The notes beneath the pieces are model-generated. The model worked only from the letters and a program-made list of their open reading frames with translations. It was not told where the DNA came from and did not search any database. Source: Trichoplax adhaerens (Eukaryota > Placozoa > Uniplacotomia > Trichoplacea > Trichoplacidae). Taken from it: a stretch of DNA of 64,000 nucleotides. The stretch covers positions 840,675 through 904,674 of the forward strand of contig NW_002060953.1 in the NCBI RefSeq assembly GCF_000150275.1, given 5' to 3'. This document shows, piece by piece, positions 27,001 to 40,513 of the stretch (position 1 is its first letter; every line of letters begins with the position of its first letter). The position numbers were made by a program, and so were the translations under genes.

Positions 27001-27660
27001 CTGTGATTTGTAATTAGAGCTTAATGCTATTTCTCTTTCTACTTGAGCTTATGCAGAGAAGGTTAATTTCATTTTCTCATAACATAAACAGGAAATTTAT
27101 CTACTGGAGCTGCCGTAGATTGTGAACAAATTGACGGTTAGTTCCCTGATTTGTGTAGTATACTCTAAGATAAGTTATTTTTTCATCATTAATTTGGGAT
27201 TGAGGCCTTTCAATAACGAGATAATGATCAATTTAAAGTATTTAAAATGAGAAATTTCTAAAATTTCATTTCTAGAACTTGCTATCGAGGCTGAACCTCC
27301 TGGCTATTCGAGTAAATATGACATTACTTTTATAGCCTTAGTAAAATTAAAGAAGCAATTGTAAGTAGTTAATGATATTGCTTTTTGTTTGAAATATCAG
27401 CTTCTGTTACTGGACGTGCTAACTCACCGTTGGGCGGAATAGAGTCCCAACAGCAATCGATTGATCAGGCTTGTATGATAAGAGAAAACTCAGCTCATCA
27501 TATTATAGTAAATAGAGTGCAGGGTAAGAAATATTATTCTTTTTTATTCGTTTTTTTGGTGATAACTTGGGAATTAGTAAAATTGTAGTATTAACCATTT
27601 TCATCTTTTTGCATTTGACCAGAATGTGAAATTTTGCCGGATTATGATTCTCTGAATTGA
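24074..27660 (+). CDS. Single-pass LRR receptor with multi-motif PPxY tail
   Basis: Proposed exons: 24074-24279, 25545-25717, 26175-26225, 26585-26896, 27092-27136, 27276-27311, 27401-27523, 27623-27660 (TGA stop). Exon 1 encodes a signal peptide (hydrophobic ILMINLLVF core) and an LRR N-terminal cap with CPTNCRCHKRQIFC spacing. Exon 2 is an LRR C-terminal cap with the same phase, length and ALLKQAAK core as the gene at 1.1 kb. Exon 4 has the helix ILFIIIFSIFSVLLIGIL, basic WKIKR, and PPSY. Later tail exons add PPGY and a terminal LPDY, a known variant NEDD4-type ligand. All introns after the C-terminal cap are phase 1, so tail exons are symmetric and skippable. No repeat exons were found in the 24280-25544 interval; either the two caps are directly joined or I missed divergent repeats. 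ATG 24074 was chosen as the first Met before the signal peptide; 24080 is an alternative. Confidence 0.75.
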
Positions 27661-30600
27661 TAGCATTTAAGAAGTTGTAGTTCGGACTGATTCATGAAAT
27701 TTGTGTTTCGATAAATGAACATTTGAGTACGAGTATTATACTAACAGACTTAAATCATACACTACTATATAATAATAATGTATAAAAAATTTATGTGCTT
27801 GCGGCACTGATTTTATTTCGTTTATGCAAACTGACAATTACGTATGGAAATTAATAATGGAAAATTTCTTATTAAAGTAGCTGAAATAATGTTAATTAAT
27901 ATCTATGTAGTCTGTTACTGACAATTGTACACTATTGATGAAGGAGCTTTTACATACTACATTAACTATCTGTTATTATAGCCTTGAAATCGAATCAATT
28001 TTTAATCTGGATTCTTAATCCATAGCCCCGAATTGTTCTATGCAGACACTTAAAGGTGAAACTAACTCTTAAGAGTTAGACCTAAATTCTTTAAATATTC
28101 AGATGAGCTGTATAAATTTCTAAGATTTCATTGGAAATGGAATAAAATATACGGTGTAATACCGATATAGTAAGTCAAATGAGATACGTGAAATTAAGAC
28201 GTGTATTATAAGTGTAATATTAGTAGCATAAAAACTTATTTACTAATACTAGTCAACTTCTGCTACACTATAGCATAATTTTACATTTGCATGATCTATA
28301 TTGTCTTATATAAATTCATTAAATTACTTAGTGGAATTCTATTCACACCCTATTTTAATTGTATAATAAGAAATGGCATAACATAGAAATAAATTTCCCT
28401 AATTCCTATTTCGCATTTATAATTAATTCTCTCCTGTTGCGCTTCGAGCAATATAAAATAAATTCTAATTATCTTTCTTGTAAGTTACAATAGTTCTACT
28501 AGGTACACAGTAAGCAATTATTCTTTATCTTTTATCTTTACGATAGCTATTCGAATAGTGAACGTCATTTACCTATGCTGTTGCCTAATACGACTTTTAC
28601 TGATCCGTAGCATAATAAAATATTGCTTTTATCCTATTAATCTGGTATATTTCTTGCTTGGATAATGAGCTCTCAATATTCCATAACATTACGTAGTCGA
28701 ATCATTAATTTATTGATATCATGATGCTGTATACTGCTAATACATCTTCTTTGTTTAACCTAAATAATTAAAAACATGGAAATATTGCACGGAGGTGATT
28801 TAGCTTTAGGCAGAATTTTATAAGTAGTACATTTGTTGTTTTACGACTGTATTTGCTTTTATGGACTGCTTCAAATCGAAATTTATGACTCGGAAATTAA
28901 GATTACTACAAGTAAAAAGTAAGAGTATTCTATTGGATTTATCATTCCCAATATCTACCTGCAATACGACTCTTAACACTGACAATGTCCTTATTACACA
29001 ATTATCAAAGCAGCCACTGTTTACAAAATCTAAATTTTATACCGCCTACTGTAATAATTTTACCATTCCTTAGCAATTTTACGAATTACAGTTTAGGGAC
29101 AGAGTTTATTTTTGCAAAAGAATTTTATTACTTTACATTAGTAATGACGCATTAACGTAACTGGATAAATAATGTTGATACGAAACGACTAAATTAAGGT
29201 AATCGTAACTTAAATTATTGTACTAAAGATATGCTGAGATTAGGATAATGACTAAGTAAGCAGTTTTTAGAGGTATCAATCGTTGAATATGGTAGTTTTT
29301 AATTGCATCATTGATATTTTTGATAGCTCCTGTTTATAGCCAACTCGACATGATGATAGTAGCTGATGTCAAATACTGTCATTAAAGATTGATATCTCAA
29401 TAGTAAGATGTACGTCCGTCAACCGCGTGAAATATTATTTTTAGAATCGTCCCTTAGAGTAAGATTTATTAATATAATGTCTCCAGAATACAACAAAAAG
29501 CATAATCTCTTGTAAAATATTGATATTGTGCCTATATAATGGGAAGTATTGCTTTGTATGGAAAATTTTTAGTCGTAGTGGCGTTTTGAAAAGGTGAGGA
29601 ATAGATTCTTTCATAATGACTTTAGAATCAAGATCTTATACTATGGGAATGGTAAAGTTATAATATCGAACTATTGAAGTAAAAACTACAGAAATTTCTT
29701 TATATACGAGTAGTCTGTAGCTCCGACAGTATTTTATAGAAATACATGATATTGAGCAAGCTAGATTCATTCCGGCAGAGAGGTATTCTAAATATTATTG
29801 ATGATGTAGCCAACAAAATTGTAGATATTGGATACTGTGAATCATGTACGCAAGGTATTTATTTACTTGATCAATTGCCATGAGAGAATAGTTTAAATTG
29901 CAACCCAACTTCATCATCTATAATCACTGCAATAGTATATTACAGCAGCTACTTTCTTATACGACTATATCCCTAAACGAAGTATGCTACAAATAAAAGC
30001 GTTAACAATATCAAACCATAATCCTTTTACTCACCCGAAGCGATCTAAATCGCATTCAAATACATCTACTTTTAATACTAATTAGTAAACTTATCTAAGA
30101 GTACTGAATCACAAAATCCTTGATCAGTGAAATAATGCCTTAAAAGTATTTGTACTGCGGCTTTTTAACCTCAATCGATTGTTATTTGTTAATCAATAAT
30201 TAATTTTTAAATAATCATATACCAGAAATTTGATTGTTTCATTATTTAAAATTCATAGCTTCAGAATTTTTGTACTATAGTGCAAAAATTTTATCAGGAA
30301 CATAAACCACTGGATGGCGCTTTTGAATATCTGCTGGCTGTAATGGAATTAATATTGCGATACAATAGTAGAGGTAGAAATGAATAAAGATACATAAAGA
30401 CTAAAAATCATAGTTATTTTAACCTCTATTAAATTCTTGAAAGCATGTTCTTACACACTGTATTATTATTTGCAGGTAGAGTTAATATACATATTTTTTA
30501 GATAGGCTGCCATATACTAAGGCATAATAACATGACGGCCAAATCTATGCGCGCAATAATAATTGCAGTGTATTATAGTGAAACTTTACCCGAAATATTG

Positions 30601-33600
30601 TACTTATAGTTTTGTCCGTAAATTCTATTAGGGTAGAATAACTACGAGATAGCTTTACTTTTCTTCTGATTGCATGCCAATTACTCAAAATGTAGGCATT
30701 ATAATTGCACAGTAACACATTTTATAACGCGCCTAACATACATATCTTTACGTAGTATGTATCATCTTTAGTCAGAATTGATTAATCAACGTTTTGATCA
30801 CTGCATTACATTTCTTATGAAATGACTTGATTGGTGTTTTAGGCATAATGAATGCACACACCTTCAAAGGAAGGTTTAAATCAATACCAAATCTAGAATG
30901 TAGGTTGTTGTTAGTCTCACAGCATTCATGCTCAATGTAAGTATGTTATTATGATAGGGTTCTTTAAAGTACGAGTACTAAATTATACCTTAATTTGTTA
31001 GGCTAGCATTAAAAGATAATCTTTTATAAAAATCTAGCTTCAATTTGATTAAATTTGCAAATAGTTAGCTAAACTTAGTAAAACACTAATCCTATCTCAC
31101 GGCAATTATGACTGATACATATATAGTCAGTACTTCAGAGAGTTATTAAACTGCTATGTAAGACACGTTTGGTGGTCTGCTCTGATAGAAAGTTTGTGTG
31201 TTTGTGCTTGAGTACATATGTGCACATTAACGTTTTCTTTATCACTGTTACAATTAATTTTAAGTAATTGAGCTAATTTGTCTGTTTACATAAAGTGTTA
31301 CTACTACTTTTTATTTGTTTCATAGTTTTCGGCAAGATTTATACTATCAAAGTACAGGCACGCTTGTTAAAGTTCCTCCTCAGTTTTAACCGTAAAACGT
31401 AGACTTGGTCTGATTTAATCGTTCTGCCTTTAAGCAGTTATGCAACGTCAAAATTTTGCATTAGTAGTAGTGATTCAGTAAATCCACTTAGATGACCCTT
31501 TCTAAGTAACTGTTTTCGATATTTTTTGAACTTCTTAGATATAGAAAAATTCATCCACCTGAAGAGTATTCAGTTCAAGCACTATGCCTAGTACTGTAAA
31601 TATCATCTAGTTAAGTCAATGGTTATGTATGACATGAAGTTATACAATTCTCTAACTATCTTAACCATTATAATTGTCGGATTATGCCAGTGCGAAGGGA
31701 TCTATCAGGCTTTGAAAGTCAGCAAAGTTGTGAGGGCTCCGACCACTAGCAAATATACGGGAATACTATAATCAGCTCAGAGTAAAGAATAATGAAAAAT
31801 GATAGACAGGATTGCAATCAACGCCTAATTGTTATACTATAAAGAATAGGATAGGCTGTATACTGAGCATATCGCTATGATCAGGAATGAACATAACCAT
31901 GGCAATGTACGAAAGAAAGGCTATTGATACTCTTTTTTTAACTGCTCTCATAAACTGCGATACTACCTATTTTAACGACTATTTTTGTCTATATATAACA
32001 TGCATTTAATCAAAGCTAGAGCATCCAACACTACTATGCTACCTATCGTGAGTAATCAAACAGGATATCCATTCCTTCCTTAATCAATGTCTAGCCAGCT
32101 TGAAGGACTATAGCAGACCAGGAGATAACGATCGTTACAACTTTTGCAACATTTCTGCTGAAGTTGAGTTAAAAGTGCAGCTGGTCAATTTTCTTAGAAA
32201 AGGATTTTCTCTCTAATAGGATAATCTTTCCGGATCATAAACTGAGAGTCAACTTGTTGCACTATTTCGATTAAGTCTTTATCTAGTGATTGTGATCTTC
32301 ACTTCGATATTACTACTACAGTATTTTATTAGTCTTAACTCACTCCAATACGCACGGTACCAATTTTACGGGCTCAAACTTAAACGTTTTCTTTATGTAT
32401 ACTTGTAGTGATGCACTTATATTTGATTATACGGATAGCTATATTTGATATAGTTAGGTTGCATTGAATAGATATTGTCGTGAAGCTAATATTAAATGAT
32501 TACTAACTACTATATTAGAAATTGTTGATGACTAATAGTAGCCAGTTGACTAATTATGGTACAAGATTTATGTAGCTAGAAACACTATAGTTGTTAAGAT
32601 GCCCTTCGGAGAAAGGGCCTAGGCGTTAATAGAAGAGTAGTGACATCTTAAGTAGAATGATTTAGATGGTAGAAACTAATGATGCACTATTAGAGAAAAT
32701 TATTTTGTTGGATGACTCATGTCTGATTGTAGATTAATCAAGTGGTCATAAATGGATTTAACGAAATGTTTATAAGAACTGCAGAGATGAGCTCACAGAG
32801 GAGAAGAGACTTCACTTCGCTTTGAGCTCGGAATACTTTAGATTTCAGACTAGATTCTTCTACTAATTAATTATTGCTCTACTATTCCTAAAACCTTTTA
32901 ATAAAAGCCTTATAGAAAATACCATTTAACTAACATAGTAACTATGAGACGCATTTATTTCATTGCTGTAGCTCTGCAACGCCTAATTCCTTACATTTCA
33001 GTCCGGTAGTATCCTGTCTTTCACCGTATTCCATCTATTTAAGATGTTTACAAGCGCAAAACTTAATAGTATTAAGTTAATAACTCAGAAAATTTGTGCA
33101 ATCGTGTTACGATGCGTAAGCTCGTCCTAATTATTGAGTAATATTAAATATTGTTTGTATAGGAGTTTCTGACGAGACTATAAAAGGCTGGTGCCTGAAG
33201 ATCCTTTTTAGTTAGTTAGTCGGTTGGATAGTCAATTAGTTTTTCAATTGATATTTAATTGTAAAGACTATAATCTTGGGTGCCGAGATTTCTTCAGTAT
33301 TAAATGATAGTAAATCTCTGACTTTCTCGTCTACACTATTTGTGACGCTATAATTATACCATAGTATTCGGTCGTTGAAACTGAATTATTTGGTGATATA
33401 GCTAATCTCGCCTCTTTAAGTTAGTAAGTGGTGGTCTCCGCAAGGATTGGCGTGTGTAGACTACTTTGTCACTAGTGGTCTGTGACAAATGGTAATACTA
33501 CTTTTGAATGATTAGATAAAGCTTGTCTGAAATGAAATTCTCTCATTTAAAAATTTATTTCTCATCTCCAAACGAGAAAGTTTTTGCTAAATATTAATAG

Positions 33601-34247
33601 TAAAAGTAATGATTTAAAACTGTAATCTTTGAGTAAAATATTACAGCTACCGGATGAGATGTTTGACGGTTTTCGTACGTCTACCTATATTTCCAATTGG
33701 AACGCTATATCAGTACGCCTTATAGTTCTACTAACTAAAGTCGATTTCAAGGATCTGACTAACAATGAAATTCTGTTTTAACTACTGTATGTGCAAGATT
33801 CTAGTAGTCCATGGTGTAAATGTACTTAATGGTTAATGCGCTTACGCTACTTTTATTTACAAACTAAATATTTATGTGCAAGTATCAGAGGCTGTGTATT
33901 CGAATAGTTTTATGTTATAACGGTACGTTTGCGCAAGTGTTTTTATTATTAATTAATTAATATGCAAAATCATCAACAAACATTCAGACGGACGCAAGGA
34001 AATTTGAAGAGTAAAGTATTAGCAAGCTGCAGTGTATCAAAGTTTCAAGAGCTTATCCCTTCATCTCGTCTTATTTAGTTGCTGTTTATCTATTAATTGA
34101 AGGAAGCTAACGAGAACCAAATGATATATCATTTTGCGATTGAATAATTTCTGCCGTAAATGGTTACCCTGCTACTGTTGATCATAATATTATACATCAC
34201 TTTGCAAGCTAGAATTTATTCAAGAAAAGTTACGATTCAATCAACTG
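27661..34247. other. Long AT-rich intergenic stretch upstream of the P450 array
   Basis: About 6.6 kb with no gene I can support. The 70-codon frame at 28861-29073 has no motif. A TATAAAAGG at about 33179 is followed by low-complexity ttagttagttagtcgg sequence. Nothing else recognised. Confidence 0.5.
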
Positions 34248-37200
34248 ATGGCGTTTAGGCTAGAAATGAGTATAATGACATGGTTTTCCATCGCTATTGC
34301 AATAATTACTGCATATATAATTAAGCAAATGGTATTCAAATTATTATCACCGTTAAACAAAGTGAGTCCTGTAAGATACGTTAAAAATGTTATGTTCTAA
34401 TGGTGCCTGTTTTAGATCTAGTCTTACCACCGCTAATTACGTTATAACTATTGGTACAGCAATATTGCTAGTAATCCAACTATGTAACTGATTCTGAATC
34501 GTCATCAAACAATTTAAGTTAGAGGCATTAAATCGCTATTTGCCTGTAGTACGCGGTTTAGGTTAACTTTTACTTTTCATCATTTGTGTTGTTGATGAAT
34601 AGTAAATAATATTTTAAATGAAATCAGAATCTAGCTTAGAAATTAATAACAGTTAAATTTATTTTCTCTACGGTAATAATTAAAATGTCCGAGAGTTACT
34701 GCTCATTGCTACTATCTGATCCTACCTCTGTAAGTTGTAATTATGGTTATGATTGTATGCACGATAAGTTATAACAACGGTAATTAAAGGCAGCAGCATC
34801 ATATCTTACAATACAGAGTGGGTGATTTAAAGAAAATCACCATTCAACGTATCATTTTGCTACTTCTATTTAGATTCCTGGCCCTTCAACTTGGTCGCCT
34901 TTGGGGCATTTACCTATAATTGTCAAGGAGGCAGTTGGTGACCCTTTTATACAGTTCGTATTATCATAACCAAATATCCATCAAATCAATATTTCCAGAA
35001 TTATTCAATATTCGTCTGAAAGTTTCATGCGCTTAATTAATCTAAGTCATTATCTTAAACAATTTATCATAGCAAAAAACTTTGAAACTTATAAACGAAT
35101 TAGCAATTGTGAAGTAAATTGCTTCAGATTTATTGACTAGTAGTCATTATAAAGGTACTTAAGCCTTGATATATGAAATCTATTCTATTAAAAACGTTTG
35201 ACTATTTTTACATTTCGCTGCTTTAAAGATATTGATCGAGACTTTTACCCAATGCAACAAATACTGTAATTTCCTTACTTTTTATTCAGATGGTTTGAAC
35301 AATATGGAGGTATGATTCGTTATAGCTTTCCAGTCTATGATCAACAGATTGCAGTGATTGATCCAGAATGTATTAAACACATTCTCTTCGCGCAATGCAC
35401 TAAATACCATAAACCTCTACTTACAAAAAAGTAAGTTATAAGATTGACTATTACGAAAGCCATTTAGTAAAATGGATTGAATTTGTCGTATTAATACTGG
35501 TAGTGTAATTCTGCTGTAAGACTTTAATATTTGGTCTTGATTGATCTTTTTTCCAAATTGAACGAAGAATCTCTATAGATGTTCTTGGTGAAGGACTAGT
35601 TTTACTAGAAGGTCAGAAACATGCTAAAGCTCGCAAAATTATAAATCCAGCCTTTAACTACGGTAAAATTAAAGGTAACTAACTGTCGTTATGCCAAATG
35701 CTACATAGCTGAATACTCTTTAAGTGGTTTCTTATTTGATCGCTTATTTGAAAGCAATTTGGTGCTTTTACGTCACTTATTGCAAAATAGATATTATGTA
35801 GCATAATTCTTTTCTTTCAATTCCAAGAGCGATAAACTAGTGCATATAAAACTATACTCCAGCATCCGTCTAATTTCTTAATCTTATTTATACATCCTGA
35901 CTCGATGGAAGGCCATTTAATTTGTCATGTTATTGCTATATCGCATATTAGCGCTATTACCTGTTTTTCAAAATTTTGGCCAATCTCTGGTAAATTACTG
36001 GCAAAATGAAATTGACGAACGCGGTAGTCAGAGCGCTATATTAGATGTACAGAAAGACTTAATTCGAACCACACTTGATATTATATGCAAGTGCGCTTTT
36101 GATTATGACTGTCATGCTTTAACCGACGCGAATAATCAAGTTACTCATGCTTTTACAAAGGTTTTAGGAGGACTTTCTTTAAGGTAAGCAATATGTATAC
36201 ATAAGTTTGTAATACATTACTCAGCAGAACTACAATTATTTAGGCCGGTAACGTTTTCTAGAACTGAGTCGGTCTCATAGTTGATGGCCTACCTGCTTAA
36301 TTATTTTATTAATGGCGACATTTAAACTTTTTCAGCTGGACATTCTTCATTCCGGGTTTAAAATATTTGCCCACATCGGGAAACTTAGAAGTAAAGCGTG
36401 CTTTATCAATAACGCATAATATAGTAAGGAAAGTTATTGACGACAAATTGAAGAAGGGGATTACAGGTTCCAAAGGAATTTACATTTAATTGAATAAAAA
36501 ATTGCTAAATTATTTTATATTATTATTAAAATGGGATGTTTTTAATTAATTAAAGAGATTACTAGTAAAGTCAAACTCAAATTATAGTTAAACACGATCT
36601 AATTATTATAGGAGAAAATTGTTTGCTAGATATTTTATTATCACAACAAGATGGAGAAAATAATGTTACCTTTACGAGCAAAGAATTACAAGATCATATT
36701 ATGACATTTATGTCTGCTGGTCATGAGGTTAAGACAATTGTATAATAAAAAAATGGCTATTATTAATCGTAACAGAATTACTAAGCAAATTAACGTAAGT
36801 TGCATTTCTTTAATATCTGATCGGTGATAAATACATTCTATCAAGACTACAAGTGTAGCGTTGGCTTGGACGTTGTATGCATTAGCTAATAACCCTGCAG
36901 TTCAAGTTAAAGCGCGACAGGAAATTTTCAAGGTTGTACAGACAGGCGATAACATCACATGGGATACTTTTGATAAACTACCATATCTTGATAATGTTAT
37001 CAAAGAGTCACTTAGGTAAAGAATCAATTATTTATGAAATTTTGAATATGTTTTCTAAAATACTCATACTAAAGCAAGAAGTATAACTATGAAATAAATT
37101 CTATACATGATTATAATTATTACTTATACTAGTCTGACATTCCTTTGGCTTGCTACTTGATCTGTAGACTATATCCGCCAGTGCCATTGATTTTTCGACA

Positions 37201-37830
37201 AGCGATAGCTGACGATAAGATAGGAGAATATTTCATTCCCAAAGGATCTATAATTACAATTATACCACCTTATAGGTACGGTAACTTTAACGTGGATACT
37301 ATAACTAGTATTATAAATTGTTTTAGAAAGTAATGTCGATGTTGCAGCTACGCTCCTAACTTATACGTTCATAAATGTCGAATTTTCTATATTGTGCAAT
37401 AATAATGAGATTAAAAAATAAGCGTAAAGATAGAAGTAGCCTTGACGCATACGAATAAATTGATATCTCGGTGAAAATATTACAGTGCTTCAAGTTAATG
37501 TAATAGCAAGTTTGAAAATTTGAAACTGTTTATATTCAAACTATTTTTAGGTTTCCTAGTTATTTTCAAGAACCCTTAAAGTTTGATCCAGATAGATGGG
37601 ATAACTCAGCAAAGAATACTAGTCCCTACGCTTATTTGCCATTTCTTAGAGGACCACGAACTTGTATTGGTTCGAAATTTGCTACAACCGAAATGAAATG
37701 CTTGCTGTCTCTACTATTAAATAATTTCTTGTTCAAACCTTATCCAAAACAAGCGGTTGAAAGAAAATACCAGTTTACAATGAAACCAGATCCTGCTTTG
37801 AAACTTATCGTCTCACCGGTGTTGCTATGA
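34248..37830 (+). CDS. Cytochrome P450 monooxygenase A, ER-anchored, 10 exons
   Basis: Exons: 34248-34361, 34874-34953, 35290-35430, 35568-35674, 35952-36183, 36336-36466, 36612-36727, 36846-37015, 37168-37275, 37551-37830. They sum to 1479 nt, a 492-residue protein of typical P450 length. Residues 1-38 form the membrane anchor, followed by the IPGPSTW proline hinge. The I-helix reads SAGHETTS (AGHE ends exon 7 at about 307). The K-helix ExxR is ESLR (361-364). PDRW is the PERF-type motif, and the haem loop FLRGPRTCIG places the axial Cys at about 438. Layout resembles microsomal CYP3/CYP4/CYP46-type enzymes; I cannot assign a family. Exon 2 ends at an unusual donor GTTCGT, needed to keep frame and shared with P450 B. 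Substrate unknown. The last exon and 3' flank were copied to 41.66 kb. Confidence 0.93.
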
Positions 37831-39358
37831 TAATTATCGAATAATATTTCATTTTAAATGTAGTTTTAATTGAGTGCTATTTAGCACGTTTCTTGAAATT
37901 TGAATTGAAATATTTAGGCGATGAAATTTGCGGTATATATGTTAACGGCAATTTGCGAAATCAGGCATTTTGCAAATGCCTAAGGTCATTTCATGTTATA
38001 CGCGTATATATATAGAATGTAATTTATGACCGGCATTCACATCAAGGTGTTCATTTTCTAAGATAAGATTGAATATTCTAATTGGTGATCGCTGCTAATT
38101 TATATTACTGGTGATTAGTTTAATTTTCCTCGTCTAAAAATACACGTTAAAGAATACAGCAGAGATAGAAAAGATATTGTCAGTTTCAAAAATATATTTT
38201 TTACTAGACTCTTGGAAATTTATTCATTTTAGGGTACAATTGATAAATAACGCCTTGTGAACTAGGCTATGTCACGTTAAATAAGATTTGTAATAGCAAA
38301 GTACCGCAATATGCATCCTATAAATTAAGCTACTATCCTCCATTTTCTATTACATAGTGCGATAAATATTAGATTCAGTGAGTATTAAAGTCTAAAATCT
38401 ACTCGCAATACATTCTGTACTGTATCTCGTCCAGTACTGTACATACTGTATCATTTCACTGCCAGTTTTAATTGAAAAATTGAAAAATAGCTTGAGAATC
38501 TATAGCTTCAATTTAGCGTATAAAAACGTATAAAATTACGTGCTAATCATCAATCAGCATGTCACAACCTAGGTAGTGACATGGGAAGATAATATCAAAT
38601 GAGGATACTGTACCTTCGCTGATCTAGTAGAATTGTCTCACAACTTAATATTAAGTAGAATTACTTTTCATACATTGGCCACTGTACTGGTATAATTGGT
38701 AGTTCGGTACTGCACTACCTTTTATCCTACAGATAACTTTATGATCAACGCGTATATTTGCTGGTATAATGCTACTATACTGTTGGCTTTTAACTCAATT
38801 TACAGTACTGTAAATCGGCTACTCAAACTCCCATTTTTATTTATAAACGATCCCTTTATAGTATCGAGATTATTTTAATCATTTGATGAATAAGTTAATC
38901 AATGTTTTCGATCAGAATAACAATTTAATAATATCTCTGAAAAACCAATTAATAAACTAAAAAGTTATTTATTAATTAATATTCTGCAACAAGCCCGATA
39001 GTTAACACATATTCATAATTATTAATATATCTATGCATAAAACATAATTTAATAGCTTAAATAGTTAAAGAGCTGTATGTATTGAGTTTGCAATCGTCAT
39101 ACAACAATTGTGAATATCTGAGTTTCAAAAATTGTAAAGGTTGCAATGTCCAATCTGGTACTACTTTATACACTGTTACTCAATGTTTTAATAATTTATT
39201 CAATTTGAATAACAGTGTTATGAGTAGTTATAGCATAATAAATACTGTACCAAATAATTATCTAACTTAGTGTATGAGCCAACCTATTTGGCTTTAAGCT
39301 AAGGAGTAAAGTAGTCTTGAGTAATAAAAATTTTAGGCCTAAAGTAAGTTTATTTTTA
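37831..39358. other. Convergent intergenic region between P450 A and methyltransferase 1
   Basis: 3' flanks of two converging genes. The first about 300 bases and the last about 200 bases recur in the duplicated block at 41.9-42.35 kb. The middle (about 38135-39160) is absent from that copy. The middle contains a cluster of TACTGTA words near 38415-38455. On the minus strand an AATAAA (39349-39354) lies a few bases past the methyltransferase stop. Confidence 0.6.
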
Positions 39359-40471
39359 TCAATGATTTGCCAATTCTTGAACTAATTCATCTACATGTGT
39401 CTTATCGTCGACACTTGCTGCTCGATTAAGTATGACTTGCAATACACCAGGAATGGGTATTCTGTTATTGCTGTCGATGATATCAAACGTATTATCAATC
39501 ATAGCTGATAATCCACGAGAAGATTTGTCGCAATATAGATCATCTAGGGATCGATCATAGATGAATAGAAAAGTATAAAAGTCCGTCAAGGCATCTGGTT
39601 TATTGTCCAATTCACAATATCGTTTTGGATCTTTAAAGATTTCCTTATATTCATGAACTTGTGGACTAAGCTGCAAGTATGCAGTGTACGGTATATCAAA
39701 GCAAGACAGGCCTAAGTTGTCGCATAAATTCGTTACAGAAGTATGGACCGATAAATCAAGGCATTCTTTAGGCGTCGGAATTAATGATTTAGTTTTACCT
39801 GTAGCATAGTTGAATAACGAAACATGCGTATTCGGTTCAAGACAACTGTGTGATAAAACTGCGATACCATCGCTTGATAGTAAATCAGAACAGATTTTAT
39901 CTAGAAGTTCTTTAAAGCGAGCCTGATCATGATGCGATGATATAAAATAATAACCACACTGCAATAGATATACTAACTTAAAGTCTTTTACACAATGATC
40001 TCCAGTTTGTGAGCCAAGAAGTAATCTCGTAATATCACATTTCATAACATCCGCATGCAAGACACGATAGTTATTTAACGGAATTATTTTAGCTTGCATG
40101 GCCTTGTACAAATTATCTCCAGCTATTCCATTGGTAGAATTCAGTTTTTCGCAATCCTGCTTATGATCAACACTGTCGTTGTCAGTCAATCCAGTATAAT
40201 CAGGATTACTATCGACAGCGATTAAATCGATACCGGATTGAAATTGGATATTTCGTAGATATTTTACAATTCTATCCCCAGCTCCACAACAAATGTCAGC
40301 TATACGAATAGGATCGTCCTGATGACAATTTACTAATCCTTTCTCTTTTAAACCGTTGATTAAGGCTTGATGTAACCGGGCTTCTATTTCTATTTCATTA
40401 CTTGCATTTTTATAGGCGCTAAACGCTCTGTTGTATTCGAATACATGCGTTTTTATTGTCGTTTTTTCCAT
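39359..40471 (-). CDS. Class I SAM-dependent methyltransferase 1, intronless
   Basis: Single-exon, 370 residues from the Met conserved with its twin. An in-frame Met 18 codons upstream (40525) exists, but the corresponding region of the twin is interrupted by a stop, so 40471 is preferred. A Rossmann-type motif I, IADICCGAGD (57-66), binds SAM. IAVDSNP around D87 is the acidic end of strand 2. HADVMKCDI around D141 and the YLLQCGYYF stretch fit later motifs. The rest, including a conserved-looking PTPKECLDL block, has no family I recognise, so the substrate (small molecule, RNA or protein) is open. Converges with P450 A. Nearly identical to 42350-43462. An intronless gene in an intron-rich setting suggests retroposition or old horizontal transfer, not shown here. 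Confidence 0.88.
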   Translation of the reverse strand: MEKTTIKTHVFEYNRAFSAYKNASNEIEIEARLHQALINGLKEKGLVNCHQDDPIRIADICCGAGDRIVKYLRNIQFQSGIDLIAVDSNPDYTGLTDNDSVDHKQDCEKLNSTNGIAGDNLYKAMQAKIIPLNNYRVLHADVMKCDITRLLLGSQTGDHCVKDFKLVYLLQCGYYFISSHHDQARFKELLDKICSDLLSSDGIAVLSHSCLEPNTHVSLFNYATGKTKSLIPTPKECLDLSVHTSVTNLCDNLGLSCFDIPYTAYLQLSPQVHEYKEIFKDPKRYCELDNKPDALTDFYTFLFIYDRSLDDLYCDKSSRGLSAMIDNTFDIIDSNNRIPIPGVLQVILNRAASVDDKTHVDELVQELANH

Positions 40472-40513
40472 CTTGCTTAAGAGACTTCTCTCCGTAGAAC
40501 TTTTACCGTATGT

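Larger units (their letters stand above)
37571..40513. repeat. Segmental duplication, copy 1
   Basis: Runs from within the last exon of P450 A through methyltransferase 1. Near-identical sequence recurs in the same orientation at about 41656-43510. Copy 1 holds about 1.0 kb (38135-39160) that copy 2 lacks. Copy 1 is taken as the source because its P450 exon is intact and part of a full gene. Confidence 0.85.

Noticed and set aside
33170-33290. TATAAAAGG with following ttagttagttagtcgg as another repeat copy
   Set aside because: Only the TATA box matches the 5.1/6.2 kb repeats; the downstream block does not.
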